From Oceanobacillus limi (GTDB taxonomy: Bacteria > Bacillota > Bacilli > Bacillales > Amphibacillaceae), in the NCBI RefSeq assembly GCF_900111445.1, contig NZ_FOHE01000002.1, forward strand, positions 310,001 through 374,000: a DNA stretch of 64,000 nt. Direction: 5' to 3'. Positions 9,817 through 18,010 of this stretch are shown here, in pieces. Under the pieces are notes generated by a model that was not told the origin of the DNA, did not search any database, and saw only the letters and a program-made list of their open reading frames with translations. The position numbers and the translations under genes are program-made. Position 1 is the first letter of the stretch. Every line of letters begins with the position of its first letter.

Positions 9817-10372
9817 CGTATCATGTATATAATGCGACGTAACTAAAAATTAATGTTGGGTGCATATTACTCGCTACGGAAATACATTTCGCTTTCCGCG
9901 GGCGGCTGGTGAGCCTCCTCGTGCAAAACATGTGCGTCTGCGAATTCAAGTAATGCTTCGAAGCAATTTTCCTCGACGCAAGGGAGCAAAGAAGATTATT
10001 CAAGTAGTACCCTCACTGTGGGGTCTCACCGATGCCTTTCCTCCCGCTGGAGTCTTCATGTATTTCCTCCGCTGGTGCAAGAGTAACACATCCCTTTAAC
10101 TAGGGAATAACCATCAGCGGAGACAGCGTAGACTCCTGTGGGAACAGCGCGAGTCCGAAGACCCCGCAAAGATGCGCCTACGTCTACTAGTCACTCTTAG
10201 ATGCCAATTCCTCGGCGCAAGGGAACAAAGAAGCATATTCAAGTAGTTCCCTGGCTGAGGCCGTGCCCACGGAAAGCGAAGTATTCTGTCGTAGCGACAT
10301 TTTAGCACTATCGGAAGATCGAGATGATAGGAATTTAACTAAATCATTATGACGCATAATACATCTAATACG
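9817..10372. repeat. GC-rich MITE-like intergenic element, copy A
   Basis: Non-coding element filling the bcd-buk gap. Outer imperfect inverted ends: 9817-9843 (CGTATCATGTATATAATGCG) against 10343-10372 read on the other strand (CGTATTAGATGTATTATGCG). Inner inverted ends: 9872-9902 (CGCTACGG...CGCTTTCCGCGGGC) against 10264-10295 (same motif, minus strand). Inside are two direct repeats of ~47 nt (9971-10017, 10210-10256), the second forming an AGGGAAC/GTTCCCT hairpin. It is clearly more GC-rich than flanking genes. An inverted copy lies at 51961-52395. No transposase is encoded; open frames here are accidental. Confidence 0.85.
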
Positions 10373-10440
10373 ACCTAATACTTAGGTAGATAATAGCCAA
10401 TACGATTATGTTTACTTCCTTATTAATACAGAAGTTGTTT

Positions 10441-11535
10441 CTATCTTCTGCTTAAGGTATGATGCCCATTTAATAAGAATTGACTTCTTGAGTTACGTAC
10501 GGACTCGATTCTTTCTTCTGCCATACGATCAGCCGCAAGATAAGTAGGGATATTATCACGTTTCGCAATTTCAAAAACTTTCAAGATACTATCATAGATT
10601 GTATCTACTTTCTTCATAGCTCTCGTCTCATTATATCCATTTAATTCATCCGCTACATTAATAACGCCACCTGCATTAATAAGATAGTCAGGTGCATAAA
10701 TAATCCCTTTTTCATGAAGAATATCACCATGAATAGTAGACGCTAATTGATTATTTGCAGAACCTGCAACTACTTTTGCTTTTAAGCGCGGGATTGTATT
10801 ATCATTTACTGTTGCGCCTAATGCACAAGGTGCGTAAATATCACAGTCCACATCATAAATATCATCTGGATCTACTGCTCTTGCATCAAATGCTTTCACT
10901 GCACGATCAACTGCCGCTTTATTGATATCTGTAACTATTAACTTTGCTCCCTCTTTATGTAGGTACTCACAAAGTGAATAAGCTACATTCCCAACTCCTT
11001 GTACAGCTATCGTTTTACCTTCTAAGGAATCATCCCCAAAAGCTTCTAAAGCAGATGCTTTCATTCCTTTGTAGACTCCATAGGCAGTAACAGGAGATGG
11101 GTTACCTGATGAGCCAGATTCTGGAGATATCCCTGTTACAAAATCAGTTTCCATATGGATAATGTCCATATCCTCCACGGTTGTACCTACGTCTTCTGCA
11201 GTAATATAACGACCATTTAAGCCTTGGATATAACGTCCAAATGCGCGGAACATTTCTGTATTCTTATCCTTTCTTGGATCACCAATAATTACAGTTTTAC
11301 CGCCACCTAGGTTTAAACCGGCAGCCGCATTTTTATATGTCATCCCTTTTGCTAGGCGAAGTGCATCTTCGATAGCTTCTTCCTCTGAGTTATATGTCCA
11401 CATTCTTGTACCGCCAAGTGCCGGACCAAGTGTCGTGTCATGGATGGCTATAATTGCTTTTAGCCCTGAATTTTTATCTTGACAGAAAACAAGTTGCTCA
11501 TAATCATACTTCTCCATATAAGTGAAAATTTCCAT
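10441..11535 (-). CDS. bcd: Leucine dehydrogenase
   Basis: 364-aa Glu/Leu/Phe/Val dehydrogenase that deaminates Leu, Val and Ile to the keto acids used by the Bkd complex, with NAD+. Catalytic Lys80 is in [11 protein letters not shown], with Lys68 in MTYKNAAAG; the NAD-binding glycines are in [12 protein letters not shown]. Length equals that of Geobacillus and Bacillus enzymes. AGGAGG precedes the ATG. Separated by 12 bp from ptb and cotranscribed with it. Confidence 0.96.
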   Translation of the reverse strand: MEIFTYMEKYDYEQLVFCQDKNSGLKAIIAIHDTTLGPALGGTRMWTYNSEEEAIEDALRLAKGMTYKNAAAGLNLGGGKTVIIGDPRKDKNTEMFRAFGRYIQGLNGRYITAEDVGTTVEDMDIIHMETDFVTGISPESGSSGNPSPVTAYGVYKGMKASALEAFGDDSLEGKTIAVQGVGNVAYSLCEYLHKEGAKLIVTDINKAAVDRAVKAFDARAVDPDDIYDVDCDIYAPCALGATVNDNTIPRLKAKVVAGSANNQLASTIHGDILHEKGIIYAPDYLINAGGVINVADELNGYNETRAMKKVDTIYDSILKVFEIAKRDNIPTYLAADRMAEERIESVRNSRSQFLLNGHHTLSRR

Positions 11536-11547
11536 ATCGTATTCCTC

Positions 11548-12450
11548 CTAAAAAGTTTTTGATGACACCAATGCAAGTGACAATGAATATAATTTACTCT
11601 CGGCCGAATCAGCGCGAGAAGTTAACACAATTGGGGCCTTTGCTCCACTGATAATCGCAGCTACCTTAGCATCTGCAAAATAAATAAAGGATTTGTATAA
11701 AGCGTTCCCAACATCAATTGTAGGAACCAGTAGAACATCAGCCCTACCAGCAACATCGGAAGTAATGCCTTTCTGTTGAGCAGCCTCTGGCGACACAGCG
11801 TTATCAAAAGCCAACGGTCCATCAACGACACACCCTTTAATTTGTCCCCGTTGCTGCATTTTAGATAATATAGCTGCATCAACTGTAGATGGCATTGCTT
11901 CATTCACAACTTCCACTGGGGCAATCGGAGCTACTCTAGGCAGTTCCATTCCAATTCCATGAGCTACACGTACCGCATTCGAAAGGATTTCCACTTTTTC
12001 TTTACGAGATGGCTCTATATTCATTGCAGCATCTGTTAAAAATATCAGCCTATCTTGATTTGGGATTTCAAATAACGCGACATGAGATAATATATTTCCA
12101 GTGCGTAAACCAAACTCTTTATTTAAAACTGCACTAAGTAAAGATTTTGTAGCTACATTCCCCTTCATTAGTATTTGTGCCCGTTTATCGTGAATCGCTT
12201 TAACAGCAGCCAAGCTCGGATCAACCGTTTCATGTTGTATTGATAATAATGGAGAATCAAGATTCAAACCAACTTGGTCCGACATTTGCATAATGTCATT
12301 CTCGTCTCCAATCAATATAAACCGACAGAGATCCTCTGCTATCGCTGTTCTTACCGCTAATAGAACCTCCTTATCTGCAGCATTTGCTAACGATACGGTT
12401 TGTTTTTCTTCCTGGAGCACCTGCTTTTTCAAAGCTGCTATTGACTTCAT
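11548..12450 (-). CDS. ptb: Phosphate butyryltransferase (phosphotransbutyrylase)
   Basis: 300-aa phosphate acetyl/butyryltransferase-family enzyme converting acyl-CoA (probably isobutyryl-, isovaleryl-) and phosphate to acyl phosphate for Buk. Conserved features include FLTDAAMNIEPS, VEVVNEAMPSTVDA and the C-terminal P-I-V-L-T-S-R-A-D-S. I take ATG 12450 (GAGGTG 7 bp upstream) over the in-frame GTG at 12459. First gene of the operon, directly behind the sigma-54 promoter at 12476-12492. Confidence 0.94.
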   Translation of the reverse strand: MKSIAALKKQVLQEEKQTVSLANAADKEVLLAVRTAIAEDLCRFILIGDENDIMQMSDQVGLNLDSPLLSIQHETVDPSLAAVKAIHDKRAQILMKGNVATKSLLSAVLNKEFGLRTGNILSHVALFEIPNQDRLIFLTDAAMNIEPSRKEKVEILSNAVRVAHGIGMELPRVAPIAPVEVVNEAMPSTVDAAILSKMQQRGQIKGCVVDGPLAFDNAVSPEAAQQKGITSDVAGRADVLLVPTIDVGNALYKSFIYFADAKVAAIISGAKAPIVLTSRADSAESKLYSLSLALVSSKTF

Positions 12451-12475
12451 GTAAAACACCTCTCATCTATTCACT

Positions 12476-12492
12476 TGCAAAAATCGTGCCAA
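12476..12492 (-). promoter_or_regulatory. Sigma-54 (SigL) -24/-12 promoter of the ptb-bkd operon
   Basis: Minus strand reads TTGGCACGATTTTTGCA, matching the TGGCAC-N5-TTGCA consensus exactly, about 26 bp upstream of the ptb start. Its activator gene bkdR lies immediately upstream. B. subtilis uses the same SigL/BkdR control. Confidence 0.93.
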
Positions 12493-12505
12493 CGACTCAT
12501 TTCGC

Positions 12506-12519
12506 TGAAAGCGCTTTAT
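12506..12519. promoter_or_regulatory. Possible CcpA (cre) site or BkdR-binding palindrome
   Basis: TGAAAGCGCTTTAT differs from the cre consensus TGWAARCGYTWNCW at one conserved position (A for C). It overlaps a small palindrome CGCTGAAAGCG. It sits 14 bp upstream of the -24 box, so it may instead be part of the BkdR enhancer site. Either reading is inference. Confidence 0.4.
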
Positions 12520-12560
12520 CTATCCGTTTAAGATACTGCACACATATGCAAGCATGCAAT

Positions 12561-14621
12561 TTATTGCAGGTCGTTTTTTTCAATTTTGTATTTTTCAAGC
12601 TTATAATATAAATTCCTTATTGAAATATCTAGTTTTTTTGCAGTTTTAGTTTTGTTAAAATTACTTTCTTTATATACACTAGAAATTAATTCTTTCTCAT
12701 ATTGCTCAAGAGCAGCTTGTAATGGTAAATCCTCTTGAATTCCACTGTGTTGAACAGGAGTCTTGGCTGCTGGTTGCAAACTGGGAATATGCTCCTTTTT
12801 TATGACTTCTTCGTTCATTTCCATATAAATCATAGCTCGTCCTATTACATTCTCTAATTCTCGAACATTTCCTGGCCAGTGATAGGATTGTAAAATAGAT
12901 ATCGCACCTGGTGAAATCGTTCGAACATTTCTCCCATAATCTTGATTCATTTTCTGAATAATATGATCGATAAGGTCGTGTAAATCCGTGATTCTTTCCT
13001 TTAGTGATGGTATGAATATTGGTAGTTTATTTAACCGGTAATACAAATCCTCTCGAAAGGTCTTATTCATTATTGCTTTTTCAAGGTTTACATTTGTTGC
13101 AGCAATAATTCGAACATCGATCATAATAGGATCAGTTCCGCCAACACGAACAATCTCGCTTTCCTGAAGAACACGTAATAATTTCGCCTGCATATGTAAG
13201 GATAGCTCACCAATTTCGTCTAGAAAGATGCTTCCCATATTCGCTTCCTCAAACAGTCCTTTCTTTCCACCTCGTTTGGCTCCAGAAAACGCACCTTCTT
13301 CATAGCCAAACAATTCACTTTCTAAAATTGATTCAGCTATAGCAGCGCAATTTACTCGAATAAATTTATTATGTTTTCGACCACTCTCATTATGGATTGC
13401 ATGAGCAAAAAGCTCCTTCCCTGTTCCTGATTCTCCACGTAGAAGTACAGTGGCAGGTGTTCTAGCACCAACTTTAGCTTGCTCCAATGCGAGCTGCATC
13501 TCAGAAGAAGAACCAATTATATCGTCAAACGTATACTTAGCCTCTAAATTACGAATTATTTGTCGTGCACGCCTTAATTCACTTGTTAGTGTTTTAATTT
13601 CAGAAACGTCATGTAATACACCTACACTACCCTTTATCTTCCCATCAACGATGACAGGTGCTACATTTACTAACACATCTCGATTACTAGGACCTACTTT
13701 CATTCGAACACCGCGAACTGGTCGTCTAGTTTGCAGCACTTTCATATGCATACTTTCGCCTTCTGATATGTCAACTGTTGCAGGTTCACCTATTACATCA
13801 GTTTCTTGTAAACCTGTAATTCGTGTATAGGCTGGATTAATCATCAATCCATTCCCGTTCTCATCGACTACACTAATCGCCTCATCCGAGGATTGAATAA
13901 TGGCTTCGAGCATCGTTTTTATTTCTTTTAGATCGGTATTTTCTTCCGCCAAATTAAGCACTTCCGTAATATCTTTAAAAACTGCAAAAGCACCTATCAA
14001 TTCATTATTGGCATTAATTATCGGTAAACGAGTTGTAATTACCATTTTTCCATTATTCAAAAGTAATTTTTGGTTTACTTCTTTACGTCTATTCCTTAAA
14101 ACCTGTGGGAGTCGTGTATTCGGAATCAATTTATGTATATTTTTACCTACTATGTTATCCTTCTTATATCCCAAAATGTGCTCGGCACTTTTATTTACAA
14201 ATTGAATGGATTCTTGATCATTGATAACGATCATTCCATCTCTTATGTTGTTTAAAATCAACTCTTGATTATTGGTTTGTTCAGTTAACTTATCCAATAG
14301 TGTTTCTTTTTCATCTAATAACTCAGAAATCACGTAGGCTACTGTACCAGGTATAACTACTGTTTCCTGCCTTCGGGTTTTTAGTATTTCCTGCAATACA
14401 CTTTCATTCCCAGTAGCTTCAATTATAATATCTATATTTTCATGAACCCATTCTTCCCACTTATGACCAATGGGAATACCGTGTTGTTTCGCTAACTGTA
14501 ACCCTAAAGCTTCCTTATTTCGGTCAATTACTGCAACTACCTTCATACGGTCGATAGGGTTTAATATTTTAAATAATGCAGTCCCACCTTTACCTGCCCC
14601 TACAATTAAAACACGCTTCAC
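12561..14621 (-). CDS. bkdR: BkdR, sigma-54-dependent activator of branched-chain keto acid genes
   Basis: 686-aa enhancer-binding protein. In order: N-terminal Rossmann-like domain (VLIVGAGKGGTALF), two PAS domains (about 120-225 and 245-350), AAA+ domain with Walker A GESGTGKE near residue 380, Walker B, and a C-terminal Fis-type helix-turn-helix (KTAKKLDISIRNLYYKL). The sigma-54 contact loop reads GAFSGA instead of GAFTGA, a conservative change. I start at GTG 14621 because AAGGTGG lies 6 bp before it and the Rossmann domain begins there; the longer ATG at 14675 has no ribosome site. It should sense a branched-chain catabolite and activate the promoter at 12476. Confidence 0.92.
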   Translation of the reverse strand: MKRVLIVGAGKGGTALFKILNPIDRMKVVAVIDRNKEALGLQLAKQHGIPIGHKWEEWVHENIDIIIEATGNESVLQEILKTRRQETVVIPGTVAYVISELLDEKETLLDKLTEQTNNQELILNNIRDGMIVINDQESIQFVNKSAEHILGYKKDNIVGKNIHKLIPNTRLPQVLRNRRKEVNQKLLLNNGKMVITTRLPIINANNELIGAFAVFKDITEVLNLAEENTDLKEIKTMLEAIIQSSDEAISVVDENGNGLMINPAYTRITGLQETDVIGEPATVDISEGESMHMKVLQTRRPVRGVRMKVGPSNRDVLVNVAPVIVDGKIKGSVGVLHDVSEIKTLTSELRRARQIIRNLEAKYTFDDIIGSSSEMQLALEQAKVGARTPATVLLRGESGTGKELFAHAIHNESGRKHNKFIRVNCAAIAESILESELFGYEEGAFSGAKRGGKKGLFEEANMGSIFLDEIGELSLHMQAKLLRVLQESEIVRVGGTDPIMIDVRIIAATNVNLEKAIMNKTFREDLYYRLNKLPIFIPSLKERITDLHDLIDHIIQKMNQDYGRNVRTISPGAISILQSYHWPGNVRELENVIGRAMIYMEMNEEVIKKEHIPSLQPAAKTPVQHSGIQEDLPLQAALEQYEKELISSVYKESNFNKTKTAKKLDISIRNLYYKLEKYKIEKNDLQ

Positions 14622-14760
14622 ATTATCCCACCTTGCAATATTATGCATGTATTCATCATACGCTAACATGCACAAATTAGCAAATTATTATAATACCTAT
14701 TTTCTTTATTGTTTGATATACTATGGAAAGTATAGATGTATAGATTTAGGGGAGAATGCA

Positions 14761-14997
14761 ATGGTTAGAGCAATCGCTTTTTTGTTTTTACTTATACCAG
14801 GAATCATTTCTGCAATGGGTATAAAACTAATGAGGGATACATTATTTAATGAATTCCATCCAATTTTTATTTATACAGGAATTCAATTCACAGTTGGATT
14901 AATCTTGTTTTTAGCTGGATTGGTTTTCATAACTGGTTTTATCGTCCACAGGGACCGCAAGCGTCAACGATCTAAAAAATCAACAAATGAACAATAG
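14761..14997 (+). CDS. yqzF: YqzF, small DUF2627 membrane protein
   Basis: 78-aa protein with two membrane helices (about 3-20 and 36-62) and a basic, hydrophilic tail (HRDRKRQRSKKSTNEQ). It matches the DUF2627/YqzF family found beside bkdR in Bacillus; function unknown. ATG is preceded by GGGGAGA at proper spacing. Divergent from bkdR, with 139 bp between the starts. A TATACT box lies near 14718 but I see no convincing -35. Confidence 0.82.
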   Translation: MVRAIAFLFLLIPGIISAMGIKLMRDTLFNEFHPIFIYTGIQFTVGLILFLAGLVFITGFIVHRDRKRQRSKKSTNEQ

Positions 14998-15014
14998 GGA
15001 GATTGGAGTTAGTC

Positions 15015-16364
15015 ATGAAAGTAGCAAAATTTGGAGGAAGTTCTGTAGCAAATGCAACTCAGCTTAGAAAAGTAGCAGAAATCATTAGAAAAGATCCTAG
15101 CAGAAAATTTATTGTCGTCTCAGCCCCAGGAAAAAGAAGTGGCGATGACGATAAAGTAACCGATCTATTAATCAAAATGGGAAATGCCTATGCACAAAAT
15201 GAAAATTACGAAGAACAAATTGCGACCGTCTTGGATCGATTCCGTGAAATAATTATCGACTTAGAAATTTCTACTGATATCTTATCGAACATCCAAGAAA
15301 CGATTGTTGAAGTGCTTCAGCGCGAGGTACCAATAAACCAAAAATTAGATGCAATTAAAGCGATTGGAGAAGATAGTAGTGCAAAGATTCTAAGCTCCTA
15401 TCTTAATTCTTTAGGATTAGCAGCTAGCTACTTAAATCCTAAAGAAGCAGGAATCATTGTAAGTGATGAGCCAGGTAATGCACAAATTCTTCCAGATAGT
15501 TATCCCAAAATACACACTCTAAGGGATAGAGAAGAAATTTTAGTCATCCCCGGGTTCTTTGGTTATACAATCGATGGAAAACTAATGACCTTTTCAAGAG
15601 GTGGGTCGGATATTACCGGCTCCATTATCGCAGCTGGAATTAAAGCAAGCTTATATGAAAATTTCACGGATGTAGATTCCGTATTTACCGTGAACCCAAA
15701 TATTGTAGCAAATCCTAAAGAAATTACATCTTTAACCTATAAAGAAATGCGTGAATTATCATATGCTGGATTTTCTGTTTTCCATGATGAGGCACTAATT
15801 CCATCGTTTAAGGAAAGTATTCCTGTCACTATTAAAAATACGAATAATCCAGATAAACCCGGAACGCTAATTGTAGCAGAAAAAGAGTCTCAAGAAAACT
15901 GTGTAGTAGGAATAGCGAGTGATATAGGTTTCTCTACTTTATTTGTAAGCAAGTACTTAATGAATAGAGAGTTAGGATTCGGTCGCAAATTATTTGAAAT
16001 TCTTGAAAGTGAATCGGTTTCTTTTGAACATTCTCCTTCTGGAATTGATGATTTATCGGTTATTATCCGTGATAACCAATTAACACCGGAAAAAGAGTCC
16101 ATCATCATGAATCGAATAAAAGCGGAATTAAATCCAGACACTGTAAAGATTCATCACGATTTAGCAATGATCATGATTGTTGGAGAAGGTATGATGAAAA
16201 CGATCGGAATTGCACAAAAAGCAACAACAGCACTAACCGAAGCGAACGTGAACATCAAAATGATTAACCAAGGCGCTTCAGACGTTTCCATGATGTTTGG
16301 TATTCAAGCAGCAGATATAAAACCAGCCATTCAATCATTATATAAGGTGTTTTTTGAGGACTAA
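15015..16364 (+). CDS. Aspartate kinase (YclM / aspartokinase III type)
   Basis: 449-aa amino acid kinase: N-terminal KFGGSSVAN, VVSAPGKRSGDD, substrate loop FSRGGSDITGSI, then two ACT domains (from about residue 300, with GEGMMKTIGIAQKA and MINQGASDVSMMFG). The single-chain length and these motifs resemble B. subtilis YclM more than LysC or DapG, suggesting feedback by Lys and Thr. ATG 15015 has TTGGAG 6 bp before it. It starts 17 bp after yqzF, so the two may be cotranscribed. B. subtilis does not have this gene here. Confidence 0.93.
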   Translation: MKVAKFGGSSVANATQLRKVAEIIRKDPSRKFIVVSAPGKRSGDDDKVTDLLIKMGNAYAQNENYEEQIATVLDRFREIIIDLEISTDILSNIQETIVEVLQREVPINQKLDAIKAIGEDSSAKILSSYLNSLGLAASYLNPKEAGIIVSDEPGNAQILPDSYPKIHTLRDREEILVIPGFFGYTIDGKLMTFSRGGSDITGSIIAAGIKASLYENFTDVDSVFTVNPNIVANPKEITSLTYKEMRELSYAGFSVFHDEALIPSFKESIPVTIKNTNNPDKPGTLIVAEKESQENCVVGIASDIGFSTLFVSKYLMNRELGFGRKLFEILESESVSFEHSPSGIDDLSVIIRDNQLTPEKESIIMNRIKAELNPDTVKIHHDLAMIMIVGEGMMKTIGIAQKATTALTEANVNIKMINQGASDVSMMFGIQAADIKPAIQSLYKVFFED

Positions 16365-16375
16365 GAAAAAATTGT

Positions 16376-16859
16376 ATTACGTGTAATGTATTTAATGCGA
16401 CGTAACATTTTGTTTCGACTTTCCATTACGAATGGATGTAGTTTTAGAATACCGCTACGGCAGAATGCTACGCTTTCCGCGGATTGCTTGATCCAATATA
16501 TAAAGGAATGAGGATCCACCTCGTTTTGATGAGGATCGTAGTTCCGCTAAATGACAAAAACACTGCCAAAACAAGGTGTATGAGGATCCTCGTTCCTCTA
16601 TTATCCATCAATCAGTGTGAATTTTACTAAAAATAGGTGAATAAAGGAATGAGGAACCAAAACCATGCTCCAAACGACTTATTTCGGCCATTTAGCGGAA
16701 TGAGGATCCATCTCGCCATCGCTGAGGATCGTTCTTCCGCTATTTGGATCCAATGACGGTTAGATGGATCCTATTTCCCCCATTGGCGGATTACGTATTC
16801 CACCATCCGCTTCATTTTTGAGTACATTTTTAGTTACGTCACATAATCCATCTACTACG
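16376..16859. repeat. MITE-like intergenic element, copy B
   Basis: Begins 11 bp after the aspartokinase stop. Imperfect inverted ends: 16376-16405 (ATTACGTGTAATGTATTTAA then TGCGACGTAAC) and 16830-16859 (minus strand CGTAGTAGATGGATTATGTG then ACGTAAC), related to the ends of copy A. The interior differs from copy A: it holds tandem imperfect units of about 50 nt built on GGAATGAGGATCC ... GAGGATCG ... TTCCGCT (16505-16550, 16575-16602, 16642-16740), one closed by AGCGGAA/TTCCGCT. A fragment of it recurs inverted at 38872-39050. No coding capacity. Confidence 0.82.
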
Positions 16860-16892
16860 CAGCAACAATAAATAACAATAGTTTTGTGTATC

Positions 16893-16929
16893 AAAAAAGA
16901 TTACTGTAACGGTTACAGTAATCTTTTTT
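16893..16929. terminator. Terminator after spo0A
   Basis: Near-perfect palindrome AGATTACTGTAAC / GTTACAGTAATCT flanked by A6 and T6, so it works in both directions. It abuts the spo0A stop. Confidence 0.92.
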
Positions 16930-16932
16930 ATG

Positions 16933-17715
16933 CTAGCTCGCTTTATGATCCAATCGCAAACGGTCTGCCACCATTGCAATAAACTCTGAATTTGTAGGTT
17001 TTGCTTTCGATATACTTACGGTATAGCCAAATAATGCCGAAATGGAATCAATATTTCCTCTACTCCATGCTACCTCAATCGCATGACGAATGGCACGTTC
17101 CACACGAGACGAAGTTGTATTATATTTCTTAGCAATATCAGGGTAAAGTACTTTCGTTATTGACCCTAATAATTCAATATCATTATACACCATTGTAATT
17201 GCTTCCCTTAAATACATATAGCCTTTAATATGCGCTGGAACACCAATTTCATGGATAATATTTGTTATACTTGCTTCTAAATCTTTTTTCTTTCTTTCTT
17301 TTTTATTTGCGCCACTTGATTTATTCGATAGCACCGGACTCCCCTTAACCTGACGCACTTGATCTGCTAAGTTGTCTAAGTCGAATGGCTTGAGTACGAA
17401 ATAAGATGCACCTAAATCTACTGCTTTTTTCATCACTTCTTCTTGACCAAAAGCAGTTAACATAATGACATTAGGGTCATTCGTATCGCGCCCCATGTCT
17501 CTTAGTTTATTTAAAACTGCTAATCCGTCGATGTGAGGCATAATTATATCTAAAATTAAAACATCTGGTTTTAACTCATTTAACATCGCCAAACAGTCTT
17601 TGCCATTGTAAGCAGTACCTATCACTTCAATGTCTTCTTTTTCGTCAAAGTATTCTTCCATTAGTTGAACGAGTTCCTTATTATCGTCAACTAAACATAC
17701 TGATATCTTTTCCAC
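16933..17715 (-). CDS. spo0A: Sporulation master regulator Spo0A
   Basis: 260-aa response regulator. Receiver domain (1-120) with acidic pocket Asp10/Asp11, phosphoacceptor Asp56 in LILDIIMP, and the T-A-F / K-P-F residues. A Lys-rich hinge follows (about 140-150), then the C-terminal sigA-type DNA-binding domain with the near-invariant [19 protein letters not shown]. Start is GTG after AAAGGAGG, as in B. subtilis. Two Spo0A boxes and a sigma-H-type promoter lie upstream, so autoregulation is likely. Confidence 0.98.
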   Translation of the reverse strand: MEKISVCLVDDNKELVQLMEEYFDEKEDIEVIGTAYNGKDCLAMLNELKPDVLILDIIMPHIDGLAVLNKLRDMGRDTNDPNVIMLTAFGQEEVMKKAVDLGASYFVLKPFDLDNLADQVRQVKGSPVLSNKSSGANKKERKKKDLEASITNIIHEIGVPAHIKGYMYLREAITMVYNDIELLGSITKVLYPDIAKKYNTTSSRVERAIRHAIEVAWSRGNIDSISALFGYTVSISKAKPTNSEFIAMVADRLRLDHKAS

Positions 17716-17764
17716 AAAAAGTTCCTCCTTTAATGATTCGAGCTTTGTCTTTGTCCATACTATG

Positions 17765-17790
17765 TATTCGACATAACTTCGAAATATCCT
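17765..17790 (-). promoter_or_regulatory. Sigma-H-type promoter of spo0A with overlapping 0A box
   Basis: Minus strand shows AAGGATATT, an 11-bp spacer region and GTCGAAT, close to the sigma-H consensus (RNAGGAWWW...GAAT). A perfect 0A box TGTCGAA (17767-17773) overlaps the -10 element. The arrangement recalls the B. subtilis Ps promoter. Confidence 0.6.
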
Positions 17791-17897
17791 TCTTTTTTTA
17801 AAAAAACTTTGGTTTTTTTTATAAATTCTTCTATTTCCTTCGATTTACTATAATTTTCGATAGCATTCGATTTTATATGACAAAACAACCTTGGATT

Positions 17898-17904
17898 TGT
17901 CGAA
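17898..17904 (+). promoter_or_regulatory. Distal 0A box upstream of spo0A
   Basis: TGTCGAA within ATTTGTCGAAAAAT, a full match to the Spo0A-binding consensus, 125 bp upstream of the proximal box. B. subtilis spo0A likewise has several boxes between its Pv and Ps promoters. Confidence 0.55.
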
Positions 17905-17968
17905 AAATATTTCATTTAGTACTTCTTAGTATAACACGTTCATTGAAATAATACTTTTTAAACTTAGG

Positions 17969-18010
17969 TAAAAAAATTACTTGTAGTGTCTCCACTACAA
18001 GTAATTTTTT
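17969..18010 (-). terminator. Terminator after spoIVB
   Basis: Long perfect stem AATTACTTGTAGTG / CACTACAAGTAATT with a TCTC loop, flanked by A and T runs. Overlaps the spoIVB stop codon. Confidence 0.92.

Noticed and set aside
9821-10308. Three small frames (60-79 residues) in the bcd-buk gap
   Set aside because: They lie inside the GC-rich repeat, whose inverted copy breaks them; compositions such as FPRAAGEPPRA are typical of translated repeats.
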